NCBI RefSeq assembly: GCF_013374995.1
Contig: NZ_CP056030.1
Span: forward strand, 4,124,501 to 4,188,500
DNA length: 64,000 nt
Origin: Pseudomonas eucalypticola
GTDB taxonomy: Bacteria; Pseudomonadota; Gammaproteobacteria; Pseudomonadales; Pseudomonadaceae
Direction: 5' to 3'
A program made the position numbers and the translations under genes. Numbering within the stretch: position 1 is the first letter of the stretch; every line of letters starts with the position of its first letter. Under the pieces are notes generated by a model. It was not told where the DNA came from. It saw nothing but the letters and a program-made list of their open reading frames with translations, and did not search any database. Of this stretch, positions 54,733 through 62,753 are shown piece after piece.

Positions 54733-55407
54733 TTATGGCCGCGACGCCACCTCTTCCAGGCGGTTCAGCAAATCCAGCGCATCTTCATAAACCCGCAGCG
54801 CCCCCGCCCGCTCAAGCTCCGAGATGTCATAGCCACCCGAGAGCACACCAATCCCGGTGGCCTTGCAGCGCCGGGCCGCGAGCATGTCCCAGATCGCATC
54901 CCCCACCACCAGGCACTGGTCGATCGGCACCCCCATCCGCTCAGCGGCCGCGAGAAACAGCGCAGGGTCCGGCTTGCCGTACTTCACCTCATCACGGGTG
55001 ATGAGCGTCACCTCGTCCAGCGCCAGGCCCAGGGCCTTCAGGTTGATGGTGGCAGTGTCACTGCCACCGCTGGTGGCGATGCACCATTTGAACCCACCCT
55101 GGGTCAACGCCTGCAACAACTCGACGGCACCTGGCAGCGCAATGATCTGGCCCTGCAGCCGCTCGTAGGCCTTGGCGTGGTGTTCGCTCAGGCGCTTGGC
55201 CTGGGCGTCATCGATCTGCAGGCCTGTCTCGCGGCACAGGGACTTGAGCATCAAACCACCGCTCATGCCGATCTTGCGATGGATGCGCCACATCGCCAAC
55301 GGGATCTTCTCAGCGTCCAGCGCTTCCTTCCAGGCGGCCACGTTCTGGTAGACGCTGTCGGTCAGCGTGCCGTCGAGGTCGAAGATGAATGACGTTTCCA
55401 ACTGCAT
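54733..55407 (-). CDS. HAD-superfamily hydrolase (phosphatase / beta-phosphoglucomutase-like)
   Basis: A 224-aa cytoplasmic phosphatase. Motif I is FDLDGTLTDS (nucleophile Asp10, acid Asp12), motif II lies in CIATSGGSD, and motif III/IV are the Lys in VKYGKPDPALF and VVGDAIWDMLAARR. The cap between motif I and II is helical, as in subfamily I. The ATG at 55407 has GGAG at 7 bases; the frame is open far upstream without a better start. The physiological substrate (phosphoglycolate, sugar phosphate or other) is unknown. It is divergent from the small membrane-protein gene at 55636. Confidence 0.9.
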   Translation of the reverse strand: MQLETSFIFDLDGTLTDSVYQNVAAWKEALDAEKIPLAMWRIHRKIGMSGGLMLKSLCRETGLQIDDAQAKRLSEHHAKAYERLQGQIIALPGAVELLQALTQGGFKWCIATSGGSDTATINLKALGLALDEVTLITRDEVKYGKPDPALFLAAAERMGVPIDQCLVVGDAIWDMLAARRCKATGIGVLSGGYDISELERAGALRVYEDALDLLNRLEEVASRP

Positions 55408-55635
55408 GGTCAACACTCCAGCATTCAGGGGGCCGCTGGCGGATCGGGTTTGACCCGCCATGGCGGCGCTACTGGATTCGAAACCCCAGGGCGGCAGGCG
55501 TTCAGTCTTTCGCGCCAGCGGGTTAGGCACGAGCAGTAACGCATCTGGCAACATTGGAATCCGATTGAATCCCCGGCAACGACGGCGGTCGGTTACTAGG
55601 AGAGCATGACGACGATAACCCAAAGGAGGCGCCCA

Positions 55636-55800
55636 ATGAGCCTATCGATGACTATCTTCAGCATGATTGCCGCCTGGTTGGCGATTGCCTTTGCCATGTT
55701 GTGGGGCATCCTGCGCATCGCCCGCCGGCATGCACCCGCCGTGCCTGTGCCAGTGCGCCGTGAGCGTACGCCGCTGGTGCCCCGCCACGCGACGGCCTAG
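55636..55800 (+). CDS. small single-TM membrane protein, 54 aa
   Basis: The ATG at 55636 has a perfect AAAGGAGG 7 bases upstream. The product has one N-terminal membrane segment (MSLSMTIFSMIAAWLAIAFA), then a basic, Pro-rich tail (RRHAPAVPVPVRRERTPL). The family is not recognised. It is followed after 3 bases by the 107-aa gene, so the two form an operon. Confidence 0.72.
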   Translation: MSLSMTIFSMIAAWLAIAFAMLWGILRIARRHAPAVPVPVRRERTPLVPRHATA

Positions 55801-55803
55801 GAC

Positions 55804-56127
55804 ATGGCGTGCGCCCACCCCACCACGCCTGATGGACGTTATTTCGTGGTGAAAGGGCAACTGTGGCGGTGCTCCAACCCGGCGTTGGATGAAGCGACTC
55901 GCTCGGGGCTGGTCACGCAATTGATGGCCGCGCGGCGGGCGGTGCGGGCTGCCAAGGCGGCCCAGGATTCGGCAGGTTTGCGTATCGCACGCGCTGCGGT
56001 ACAGGAGGCCAAGGTCGCACTGGGAGAGCGTGGCGCGCCGTGGTGGAGCGATGGAAGTCCGGACTTCAATCGCAAACGGATAATGAACACGCCCTACGCA
56101 CTGTGGTGGCAGGCGCTGGAAGCTTGA
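55804..56127 (+). CDS. conserved hypothetical protein, 107 aa
   Basis: A small soluble protein with an N-terminal strand-rich part (TPDGRYFVVKGQLWRCSNPAL), then a long Ala/Arg helix (MAARRAVRAAKAAQDSAGLR) and a C-terminal WWSDGSPDFNRKRIMNTPYALWW. I recall similar short proteins from many Pseudomonas and other proteobacteria, function unknown; this could not be checked here. It begins 3 bases after the small membrane-protein gene. Confidence 0.75.
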   Translation: MACAHPTTPDGRYFVVKGQLWRCSNPALDEATRSGLVTQLMAARRAVRAAKAAQDSAGLRIARAAVQEAKVALGERGAPWWSDGSPDFNRKRIMNTPYALWWQALEA

Positions 56128-56247
56128 TGTGCACCCACGGCTCCAGCGCGACGTTCTCTCGGCGCAGCGGTATAGCATCACTCAGTGCGCCGCCCCCCTT
56201 CGCCCCTGCCGGAGTATGATTGGCGGGAACCCGCCAGGAATATGGAC

Positions 56248-56685
56248 ATGCCCACCGGACAATGCCTTTGCGCCAGCGTCAGATTTTCCCTTGAGACCGC
56301 GCCGCTGTTTTTCTACCGATGCCACTGCTCCCTGTGCCGCCGACAGACCGGCACCGGTTACAACTGTGCGACCATCGTCACTGCCGCCAACTTTCACTGG
56401 CTGGCCGGGCAGGCCGACATCAACCGTTGGCAGAAGCCCAGCGGCTACCGCAATGACTTCTGCAAGCAGTGCGGTACGACAGTACCCAATCCCTTGCGCG
56501 GCTTGCCGTACGTGTGGGTGCCACTGGGCTTGCTGGACCCGCAGAGCCATTCCATGACCTGCATTGGCGACTATTGCCTGAACGATGCGATGCCATGGGA
56601 TACCTTGCGCTCAGACGTTTGCCTGGAGGGCGCCCCGGCATCGGTGGAGTCGCTGATCGCTGCCCTGGGGGTCAGCCCGCTGTAG
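56248..56685 (+). CDS. GFA-family (CENP-V/GFA) zinc-binding protein
   Basis: A 145-aa protein of the glutathione-dependent formaldehyde-activating enzyme family. The zinc ligands are visible: CLCASVRF near the start, CHCSLCRRQTGTGY (CxCxxC), and CKQCGTTVPN. The start at 56248 is preferred to the ATG at 56242, because AGGA is 8 bases upstream of the former and too close to the latter. Despite the family name, most members have no proven formaldehyde activity. Its 3' end overlaps the convergent HTH gene by 14 bases. Confidence 0.9.
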   Translation: MPTGQCLCASVRFSLETAPLFFYRCHCSLCRRQTGTGYNCATIVTAANFHWLAGQADINRWQKPSGYRNDFCKQCGTTVPNPLRGLPYVWVPLGLLDPQSHSMTCIGDYCLNDAMPWDTLRSDVCLEGAPASVESLIAALGVSPL

Positions 56686-57190
56686 CAAGTGCAACGGATT
56701 CGGGAGAAATTCGATCGAGCTCCTTCCTGATATTCACCTGCATGGCGACGCGGGCGACTTCAAGCATTCCCTGAGAAACAGAATACCCTCCCTTTCCCTG
56801 AAACCAGGCCAGCACTTCCGCAAGGTGCCAGATTGAGGCCCTGCCCTCATGGACAGGAGAGGGAAAGCTGATCGAATGAACGCTAACCAGCTTGCGCATC
56901 CCTTGTCGTGACATTCCGACGACCTCGGCCATGTCAGTCAATCCCACAAGATCCGGGGTGGCCTCAATCAAAGTAGCGCCCGGTACTGCACGGCGGACCG
57001 CCGCAAGAGCGCTAGCGACAGCTTCGTTCGCCGAGCATGCCTCACGAATGAACGCCAATGCCAAACGTCCGGGTTGCCCGAGCCCGACTATTGCGTCGTC
57101 GCAGCCTTCCACGGCCAAGCGCTCCAACATATCGTCGTCTCCCCCGGCCTGCGTTGAAAGCTGATACTTAAGCGTGAATGTAAATTCCAT
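56672..57190 (-). CDS. HTH-type protein, putative antitoxin of a HicAB-like pair
   Basis: A 172-aa protein. Residues 1-65 look like a small alpha/beta domain (MEFTFTLKYQL, then DDAIVGLGQPGRLALAFIREA). The middle contains a DNA-binding helix-turn-helix of the MerR/AlpA kind (VGLTDMAEVVGMSRQGMRKLV). Then follow SFPSPVHEGRASIWHLAEVLAWF and a C-terminal helix. It starts 2 bases after the stop of the small Cys-rich gene. Order and sizes fit a toxin-antitoxin pair with the DNA-binding partner second, as in HicAB. That function is inferred. Confidence 0.75.
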   Translation of the reverse strand: MEFTFTLKYQLSTQAGGDDDMLERLAVEGCDDAIVGLGQPGRLALAFIREACSANEAVASALAAVRRAVPGATLIEATPDLVGLTDMAEVVGMSRQGMRKLVSVHSISFPSPVHEGRASIWHLAEVLAWFQGKGGYSVSQGMLEVARVAMQVNIRKELDRISPESVALATAG

Positions 57191-57192
57191 CT

Positions 57193-57477
57193 CTATCCCT
57201 CCGAATCGGCACCCTCTGGACCTGACTCGCTATCGCAGCGCGCAGTGCAGTTGTCTACCACCCGGATCAATTGTCTGGCGTGGTTGGTGGGGTTTTTAGG
57301 CGTGCACCACACGCTGACGATGCAAAACTCGCCACACCGGCACTCAGCGTCGTTGTAAGGGCAATAAATCTTTCCCCAGCAATGTCCCCCACTTTCATGG
57401 ATTCGCCATCCCCGAGACTCGGCATACCGTAACGCGTCTTCCACTTCTTTTTTCAAATGCCTGGAACGGCTCATCAT
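57193..57477 (-). CDS. HicA-like small protein, putative toxin
   Basis: A 94-aa basic protein (start at 57477, GGAGAG upstream). It has RHLKKEVEDALRYAESRGW, then the glycine/His loop SGGHCWGKIYCPYND and a Cys-rich stretch (ECRCGEFCIVSVWCTP), ending NHARQLIRVVDNC. The ESRGW...SGGHCWG pattern recalls HicA mRNA interferases, whose active site is a His in a similar loop, but the Cys cluster is not typical for HicA. Base composition is less GC-rich than that of neighbours, consistent with acquisition by transfer. A palindrome 30 bases upstream is a likely operator. Confidence 0.7.
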   Translation of the reverse strand: MMSRSRHLKKEVEDALRYAESRGWRIHESGGHCWGKIYCPYNDAECRCGEFCIVSVWCTPKNPTNHARQLIRVVDNCTARCDSESGPEGADSEG

Positions 57478-57506
57478 CTGCTCTCCAGTGTGGCCACACC
57501 GCCAAA

Positions 57507-57524
57507 GGTTGTCAATCGACAACC
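57507..57524. promoter_or_regulatory. palindromic operator of the toxin-antitoxin-like pair
   Basis: GGTTGTC-AATC-GACAACC is a perfect 7-base inverted repeat with a 4-base spacer. It lies 29 bases before the start of the HicA-like gene, where autoregulation by the HTH partner would be expected. Confidence 0.6.
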
Positions 57525-57711
57525 TCCGGTAACACCGCCCGGCAAACGTTAGGCCGTTGTTACAGGGTTTCAAAAGTGGCCGAGAGATTAAGCCTCTTTG
57601 AGTCGAGCAGTCAGCAACTCCCGCTCAGATTTGTGTTACGAGAAATCTGAAACTCGATCTCGACGGCTGCATAGCCATTATTGAGTATCCGTGAATCCGG
57701 CCAGCGCCCAA

Positions 57712-57855
57712 ATGTCGGCAAAAGTAGCGTATCGGGATGTTCCCGAAGGACGCGTTCTCACCACCTTCCCGGCCCTGGTCCAAGCGATCAAGACCTTGGA
57801 GGTGCAGGCAGCCGACACCGTCGGAGATACTCGGGAACGGCACTGCGCGGTGTGA
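57712..57855 (+). CDS. possible small ORF or gene remnant, 47 aa
   Basis: An ATG frame in the 480-base gap between the toxin-like gene and the 5'-nucleotidase gene encodes a short, moderately GC3-biased peptide (MSAKVAYRDVPEGRVLTTFP...). No ribosome site is visible before the ATG or the in-frame GTG at 57691. It could be a real small protein or the remains of a larger gene. The rest of the gap shows only a REP-like element. Confidence 0.28.
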   Translation: MSAKVAYRDVPEGRVLTTFPALVQAIKTLEVQAADTVGDTRERHCAV

Positions 57856-57875
57856 CTGGAAGAACGCAGCGCCTG

Positions 57876-57902
57876 CTTCCCGAGCTTCGCCCGGTCCCAC
57901 AG
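57876..57902. repeat. single dispersed copy of the 119-bp array element
   Basis: The 27 bases CTTCCCGAGCTTCGCCCGGT plus CCCACAG are almost identical to the left hairpin arm of each 119-bp unit at 50-51 kb. Here the element is alone, which shows it is a dispersed repeat of this genome. Confidence 0.8.
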
Positions 57903-57955
57903 AGGGAATCCCGCTACCGCATTCACCCTTGCGGGCCCTCAGCGCACTTCAGCTA

Positions 57956-58948
57956 TCAGGCCAGCCCTGCCCCCGCGTCTGACGCGGGAACCGCCACCTC
58001 ATCCGAAGCCGGCGGCGCAACAGCCTTGTTGGCTACCCCGAACGGTACATGCACCATCGGCAAATTACCGGCGGGCGACTGCAGGTGGCTGCGCTGGTCG
58101 TCGAAGAACATGTGCGGCCTGAGAATGGACAATACCCTGGCCTTTTCCATCCCCCCGAGGAAAAACGACTCGTCGGGCGACACGCCCCAGTTTTTCAGGG
58201 TGGTCACTACCCGCTCGTGGGAGGGCGCGTTGCGGGCTGTGACGATGGCAATGCGCAGGATGCGCTGGTAGTCCGGGCACTGGGCGATTTTTTCATCCTC
58301 CAGGGTGCGGATCAGCGACAGCTTGCGGAACAGGTCTGCCAAGGGCCCGGGCTGATGCGGGATGGCCTGGTGCGCGCGCTCGTAATCCTGGAAGTCGTCG
58401 AGGTTGTCGTTCCGCTTGTACACGCTTTCGGCTTCGTCGTCGGCGATCACGCCGTCGAAGTCGAAAGCCACGCGCAGCTCGGTGTCTATTTCGTCATCGA
58501 CAATGCGCGTGGGCAGCACCAGGCCTGCCGGGTAACTGGCATCGATGGCGCGCTGCACGTCCGGTTCGTGGGCACTGAGAAACAGCGACGCGTTGAATGC
58601 CGGGATGTATTCGTAGGGCGAACGGCCAGACATGAACGCGGCACGGGTGATATCCAGCCCGTAGTGGTTGATGGAACGGAACACCCGCAAGCCGGTTTCA
58701 GGCGAGTTGCGTGATAACAGCACCACTTCCACCGGCAACTGCTCGGGAAATGCCTTGTTGATGCTCAGGAAGCGGCGAATGAACGGAAACGCCACGCCTT
58801 TGGCAAAAGGCGCGTCGATGTTCTGTTCCTGATGCTGACGGTATGCTTCCACCCCCTGGTTTTCGTAGATGTCGTCGGAAACGGCAAGGTCGAACAATGC
58901 GCTGGAGGCAACGCCGACGACCAGTTTTTTCTCGATGGGGTAAGGCAT
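57956..58948 (-). CDS. 5'-nucleotidase (cytosolic type, PF06189-like)
   Basis: A 330-aa cytoplasmic enzyme that should remove phosphate from nucleoside monophosphates. Family features: KKLVVGVASSALFDLAVSD at the start, LSRNSPETGLRVFRSINHYGLDITRAAF, NASLFLSAHEPDVQRAI, and the HAD-type nucleophile motif in RVAFDFDGVIADDEAE. TARNAPSHERVVTTLKNWG and the PHMFFDDQRSHL segment complete the site. The C-terminal 25 residues are Ala/Pro-rich and probably unstructured. A single gene. Confidence 0.92.
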   Translation of the reverse strand: MPYPIEKKLVVGVASSALFDLAVSDDIYENQGVEAYRQHQEQNIDAPFAKGVAFPFIRRFLSINKAFPEQLPVEVVLLSRNSPETGLRVFRSINHYGLDITRAAFMSGRSPYEYIPAFNASLFLSAHEPDVQRAIDASYPAGLVLPTRIVDDEIDTELRVAFDFDGVIADDEAESVYKRNDNLDDFQDYERAHQAIPHQPGPLADLFRKLSLIRTLEDEKIAQCPDYQRILRIAIVTARNAPSHERVVTTLKNWGVSPDESFFLGGMEKARVLSILRPHMFFDDQRSHLQSPAGNLPMVHVPFGVANKAVAPPASDEVAVPASDAGAGLA

Positions 58949-59022
58949 GGTAGGTTCCTGAATGGCAGACGTCCCTCAACCCTGCAGCGGCCGCCAGGCC
59001 GCGACCCACGCGTGTAGCTTGA

Positions 59023-59328
59023 CTACTCAAGTACAGGGCGCAAGAAGCTTCGCTCATAGCTCACGATGAATTTCAGCTCAGTGGCTTCCTCCACCAGCTG
59101 TATGCATTCCGGGTCCTGCGCCGCCTGCTGGCGATACTGCTCGTAGTCCGCCAGGCTGGCAAAGCTGAACACACAGTAAGCGATGTTGTTGGCGCCCTCA
59201 GCCGGCAGGAAATAGCCATGGTGCTGGCCCCCAAAGCGTACCACCAAGCTGATCCACCGGCGCGAATAGCGCTCGAAGGCTGGCAGTTGATAGGGGTCGA
59301 TGATGTATTTGACGTGGCAGGTGATCAT
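59023..59328 (-). CDS. NIPSNAP-family protein
   Basis: A 101-aa protein with the ferredoxin-like dimeric barrel pattern of NIPSNAP proteins: CHVKYIIDPYQLPAFERYSRRW, GQHHGYFLPAEGANNIAYCVFSFASLADYEQYR and FIVSYERSFLRPV at the end. No signal or membrane segment. Members are often encoded near catabolic genes; their chemistry is unknown. It is separated from the nitrilase operon by a perfect hairpin. Confidence 0.9.
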   Translation of the reverse strand: MITCHVKYIIDPYQLPAFERYSRRWISLVVRFGGQHHGYFLPAEGANNIAYCVFSFASLADYEQYRQQAAQDPECIQLVEEATELKFIVSYERSFLRPVLE

Positions 59329-59408
59329 GGGGTCATTCCTTTGATGTGAATGACATTATGCCGTCCTGCGCGCTGGTTTGGCAGACTCGCCCAACACCTC
59401 GCTGACCC

Positions 59409-59432
59409 GGTGCAGGGCCGAAGCCCTGCACC
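59409..59432. terminator. perfect hairpin after the nitrilase-family gene
   Basis: GGTGCAGGGC-CGAA-GCCCTGCACC is a perfect 10-base stem with a tetraloop, 9 bases past the stop codon of the minus-strand hydrolase gene. It is the probable end of the AmiC/AmiR-permease-hydrolase operon. Confidence 0.72.
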
Positions 59433-59441
59433 CGACGGTTC

Positions 59442-61166
59442 TCAACGCGCTACTTGCCACAACACTCCGTACTGGTGCGCCTGGCGCATCAGCACCAGGT
59501 CTTTGCGTCGCACCACGCTGGTGGGGTACGGCGTGTCCAGGTTGCTGGTGTCCATCCGCGCCACCGCATGGCCCCGCTCGCCGGTGACAATCACCTCCTG
59601 GCGCGGAAACGCGAAGGTGTCCGGGCCGAATACGCCGCTGGCGCCAAAGCTTCCCACCGCCGGGTCGAGGCTGTTGGCGAAAGCCAGGAACAGGTTGTTT
59701 TCACCGGCCCGCACCCGGCCCAGGTGCCAGTGGTACGGGTCCGCGCCCGTGGGGATCGGCGCCGGATGGGCGATGGCCGTGCCGGAATGGGCACCCGGCA
59801 AGGGCGCCGACAGCGCCGCCGGGCAGGCGACCAGGTCGCAGCCGCGCAGGGCCAGCACCCTGCCTGCTTCGGGTACCAGGCAATCGTCACCAATCAGCAG
59901 GCCGACCCGCCCCAGCGGCAGGTCGAGGGTTTTCCACGCGGTTCCGGGCGTGGCCCAGGCCTTGTCGCCCTCGCTCAGGTGCAGTTTGTGGTAATGACCC
60001 ACCACCCCTTCAGGCCCCACCACCACGGCACTGTTGTACAGTGCCTGCCCTTCGGCGAGCACCAGGCCCGCTACCAGGTGGACTCGCAGCTCTATGGCCA
60101 GGTTCAGCAACGCGCGGACCTCGTGGCCATCCAGTGCCAGAGCGCTGGTGTGGTCGACATAACCGCCACTGAGCGACAGCTCTGGAAAGACGACCAACTC
60201 AGCACCCTGGGCCTTGGCGGCCCGAGCCTGCTCGGTGATGGCACGCAGATTCGCCGCGGTATCGCGGCCCGGTGCGAACTGCCCCACTGCAACAGCGGAC
60301 ACCTTGCCCTTGGCCCGCGGCGACAGGCCGTACAGACCGAAGAAATCCAGCGGGTTCCAAGCGTAGGCCGGCTGCGCCAGCTCCTTGTACAACGCTGGCC
60401 GACGCGCTGCCATGACCGTGGGCTGGCGATCACGCACGCGCGCCAGGTCCAGCTTGCCAAACAGCAAACCGTCGCCTTTATCGAGGATGCCCTGCACGTG
60501 ACCATCCGGCTCGATCACACAGGTGCCACCACTGAACTGCACACCGCGCTCCTGGCCCCAGCGGTTGCTTTCCACCAGGTAGCAACCGTTTTCGAATGCC
60601 CGGTTGATCCAATACGGCGCCGGCGTGCGCTCGGCCAGCCAGTTGCTGACGTGGCAGATCACGTCCGCACCGCCCAGGCCTGCCAGCCGGGCGGTTTCCA
60701 GGAAGTGGATGTCCATGCAGATCAGCAGCGCGATGCGGCCAATGGGGGTGTCGAACACCTGGTGGCCCAGGTCACCGGACGCGGCCCATTTCGGTTCGCT
60801 GATGTAGGGGTGGGTCTTGCGGTGCTTGCCCACCACGCCCTGGGGGCCGATCAGCACGGCGGTGTTGTAGTAGAGGTCGTCCACCGGGTCGACCTCGGGC
60901 ATGCCGATGACGAGGTGGCATCCGTACTGCCGCGCCAGCCGGGCAAAGCGTTCGGTGGTAGGGCCTGGGATGGTTTCCACATAGGGCGCTACTTCTTCGC
61001 GGTCCTGCCAGCAGTAGCCGGTGGTGCCCATTTCCGGGGTGACGATCAGTTGCGCGCCGGCGCGGGCGGCCTCCTCCACCCATTCGCTGAGGCGGTCCAG
61101 GTTGCGCGATTTCTCGAACAGGGTGGGTTCGAATTGCACGGCAGCGACATTGAGCAGGTTATTCAT
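59442..61166 (-). CDS. two-domain carbon-nitrogen hydrolase (nitrilase superfamily)
   Basis: A 574-aa cytoplasmic protein with two tandem nitrilase folds. In the first, the catalytic triad is Glu45 (VTPEMGTTG), Lys117 (KHRKTHPY) and Cys150 (ALLICMDIHF). In the second, Glu329 (VFPELSLSG) and Lys394 (HYHKLHLS) are kept, but the Cys position reads Gly426 (GLLIGDDCLVPE), so that half is probably not catalytic. The ATG at 61166 has GAGGAAG upstream. Family activity is hydrolysis of an amide or nitrile C-N bond. The NCS1 permease gene just upstream and the AmiC/AmiR-type sensor genes suggest use of an imported amide, nitrile or N-carbamoyl compound as nitrogen source. Confidence 0.9.
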   Translation of the reverse strand: MNNLLNVAAVQFEPTLFEKSRNLDRLSEWVEEAARAGAQLIVTPEMGTTGYCWQDREEVAPYVETIPGPTTERFARLARQYGCHLVIGMPEVDPVDDLYYNTAVLIGPQGVVGKHRKTHPYISEPKWAASGDLGHQVFDTPIGRIALLICMDIHFLETARLAGLGGADVICHVSNWLAERTPAPYWINRAFENGCYLVESNRWGQERGVQFSGGTCVIEPDGHVQGILDKGDGLLFGKLDLARVRDRQPTVMAARRPALYKELAQPAYAWNPLDFFGLYGLSPRAKGKVSAVAVGQFAPGRDTAANLRAITEQARAAKAQGAELVVFPELSLSGGYVDHTSALALDGHEVRALLNLAIELRVHLVAGLVLAEGQALYNSAVVVGPEGVVGHYHKLHLSEGDKAWATPGTAWKTLDLPLGRVGLLIGDDCLVPEAGRVLALRGCDLVACPAALSAPLPGAHSGTAIAHPAPIPTGADPYHWHLGRVRAGENNLFLAFANSLDPAVGSFGASGVFGPDTFAFPRQEVIVTGERGHAVARMDTSNLDTPYPTSVVRRKDLVLMRQAHQYGVLWQVAR

Positions 61167-61177
61167 GGTTGGCTTCC

Positions 61178-62659
61178 TCAGGCGGCAGTCGAACGGGTGA
61201 GCGGCTGCGGGCCGCTGTAGGTGTGGGACGGTTGCCACTGGGTGGCCATGTCCTGGGGAAAGTTGCTGAAGTAGTAGCGGCCACGGGTTAGCAGGCTGAG
61301 CGCTACGTGCAGGACCGGGCCCACCAGCATGGCGATGAAGGAGGCGTAGTACATGGGGTAGGCGCCAAGGATGCCCGCCGCGCCGATGGCCACGGCGATC
61401 AGCAGGCTGAACACGCCGCAGGGGTTCCAGGAACGCAGGTGCTCGCGGCGGAACTCGACGAAATCACTGGGGGCCAGGTTCAGCACTTTGCGGCACACCA
61501 GGTAGTCGGCGAGGATGATGAACACCCAGGTGTTGGTGAGAATGCCGGTGATGGCCAGGAAGGTACCGGTGTATTGCAGCACGTTGAACACGTAGAACAC
61601 CACGCCCACCAACCACACCACCAGCATCCACCACTGGCGGCCCGGGCGGTAGTTCAGGGTCATGTCCATGGTGTTGGACAGGGCGATGGAGCCGGAGTAG
61701 AGGTTCATCACGTTGATGCGGATTTGCGTGACGATGGCGAAGATCACCCCGATCAGGCCCAGCACGGTGGGGAAGATGAAGCCGGGGTCCATGGCCTGGG
61801 CGAAGGCGTCGCCCTGGGTGATGTGTGGAATCAGGGTATACGCCAGGTAGGCACCACTGAGCATCACCGCGACGATGGGCAGCAACATGCCCAGCATGAT
61901 GGTGGCCGTGCCCTTGTGGCTGATGGTCGGCTTGGCGAAACGGCCGTAATCGGTGGCCATCAGGCCCTGGAACACGATCTGCCCGTTGGCCATGTTCATG
62001 ACCATCCACAACGCAGTCGCGCTGTCCTGGCTATGGGGCATCCAGCCGGCCGGGCCCACGGCGTCATAGTTGTGGGTGAGCTGGTACAGGCAGAAGGCGA
62101 ACAGGGCGATGAAGATCGGCCCCCCCCAGGTCTGCAGGAACTGCATGGACGACATGCCCTTCCAGGCGAACAGCACGGTCACCAGGCCAATGCCGGCGAA
62201 AATCGCCACGCCGGCCAGCGAGCCCACCTCCACCCCCGCATAATGGGCGATGGCATGGGAAACAATGGTGCCCTCGAACAGGAAGTAGAAAATGAAGTTC
62301 ACCGCATAGATCAGCGAGGTGAACGCCGAGCCCATGTAGCCAAACCCCAGCCCTCGGGTCAGCAGGCTCAGGGACAGCCCTTCCTTGGCCGCCAGTTTCA
62401 TCACGCAGGCGCCGATGAGGGTGGCGAACACCACCATGTACAGGATGGGAATGAGGATCTTCGGCCAGCCCACCTGGTAGCTCATGTCGGCGCCCAGGCT
62501 GAACCAGAACATGGCGGTGGAATTGCCCAGCAACACCAGGATGATCGCCGGGATGGGCCAGCGGTAACGGCTGGGCACACGGCCCACCGCGTAGTCTTCC
62601 ACCGCTTCGGCTTCGGTGATGTCCTGGGGGCCCTGGAACCAGTCTTTCAATTTGCTCAT
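61178..62659 (-). CDS. NCS1-family permease (cytosine/purine/allantoin/hydantoin-type)
   Basis: A 493-aa inner-membrane symporter with about 12 membrane segments. The family N-terminus is VEDYAVGRVPSRYRWPIPAIILVLLGNSTAMFW, followed by ADMSYQVGWPKILIPI, then FGYMGSAFTSLIYAVNFIFYFLFEGTI. The substrate in this family is a nucleobase or related ring compound (cytosine, hydantoin, allantoin). GAGG is 8 bases before the ATG. It lies 11 bases before the hydrolase gene, so the pair is a transport-plus-hydrolysis unit. A GC hairpin (62699-62712) sits in its 94-base leader, where an ANTAR protein might act. Confidence 0.92.
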   Translation of the reverse strand: MSKLKDWFQGPQDITEAEAVEDYAVGRVPSRYRWPIPAIILVLLGNSTAMFWFSLGADMSYQVGWPKILIPILYMVVFATLIGACVMKLAAKEGLSLSLLTRGLGFGYMGSAFTSLIYAVNFIFYFLFEGTIVSHAIAHYAGVEVGSLAGVAIFAGIGLVTVLFAWKGMSSMQFLQTWGGPIFIALFAFCLYQLTHNYDAVGPAGWMPHSQDSATALWMVMNMANGQIVFQGLMATDYGRFAKPTISHKGTATIMLGMLLPIVAVMLSGAYLAYTLIPHITQGDAFAQAMDPGFIFPTVLGLIGVIFAIVTQIRINVMNLYSGSIALSNTMDMTLNYRPGRQWWMLVVWLVGVVFYVFNVLQYTGTFLAITGILTNTWVFIILADYLVCRKVLNLAPSDFVEFRREHLRSWNPCGVFSLLIAVAIGAAGILGAYPMYYASFIAMLVGPVLHVALSLLTRGRYYFSNFPQDMATQWQPSHTYSGPQPLTRSTAA

Positions 62660-62753
62660 GGGGTAAACCTCGTTTTTCGGGCGTGCGAAGGCCCGGACCG
62701 CGGCTGGCCGCGATAGCGTGTGTGGGGTCAATCAAAGGGGTGACGCGGGGGTA

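Noticed and set aside
57681..58271. A 196-aa plus-strand frame at the end of the nucleotidase gene.
   Set aside because: Most of it is antisense to the well-supported 5'-nucleotidase gene and it resembles no family.
62699..62712. Hairpin CGCGGC-TG-GCCGCG as the ANTAR target of the AmiR-like protein.
   Set aside because: ANTAR proteins bind paired hairpins with six-base loops, and I could not find such a pair; the hairpin is only mentioned as a possibility.
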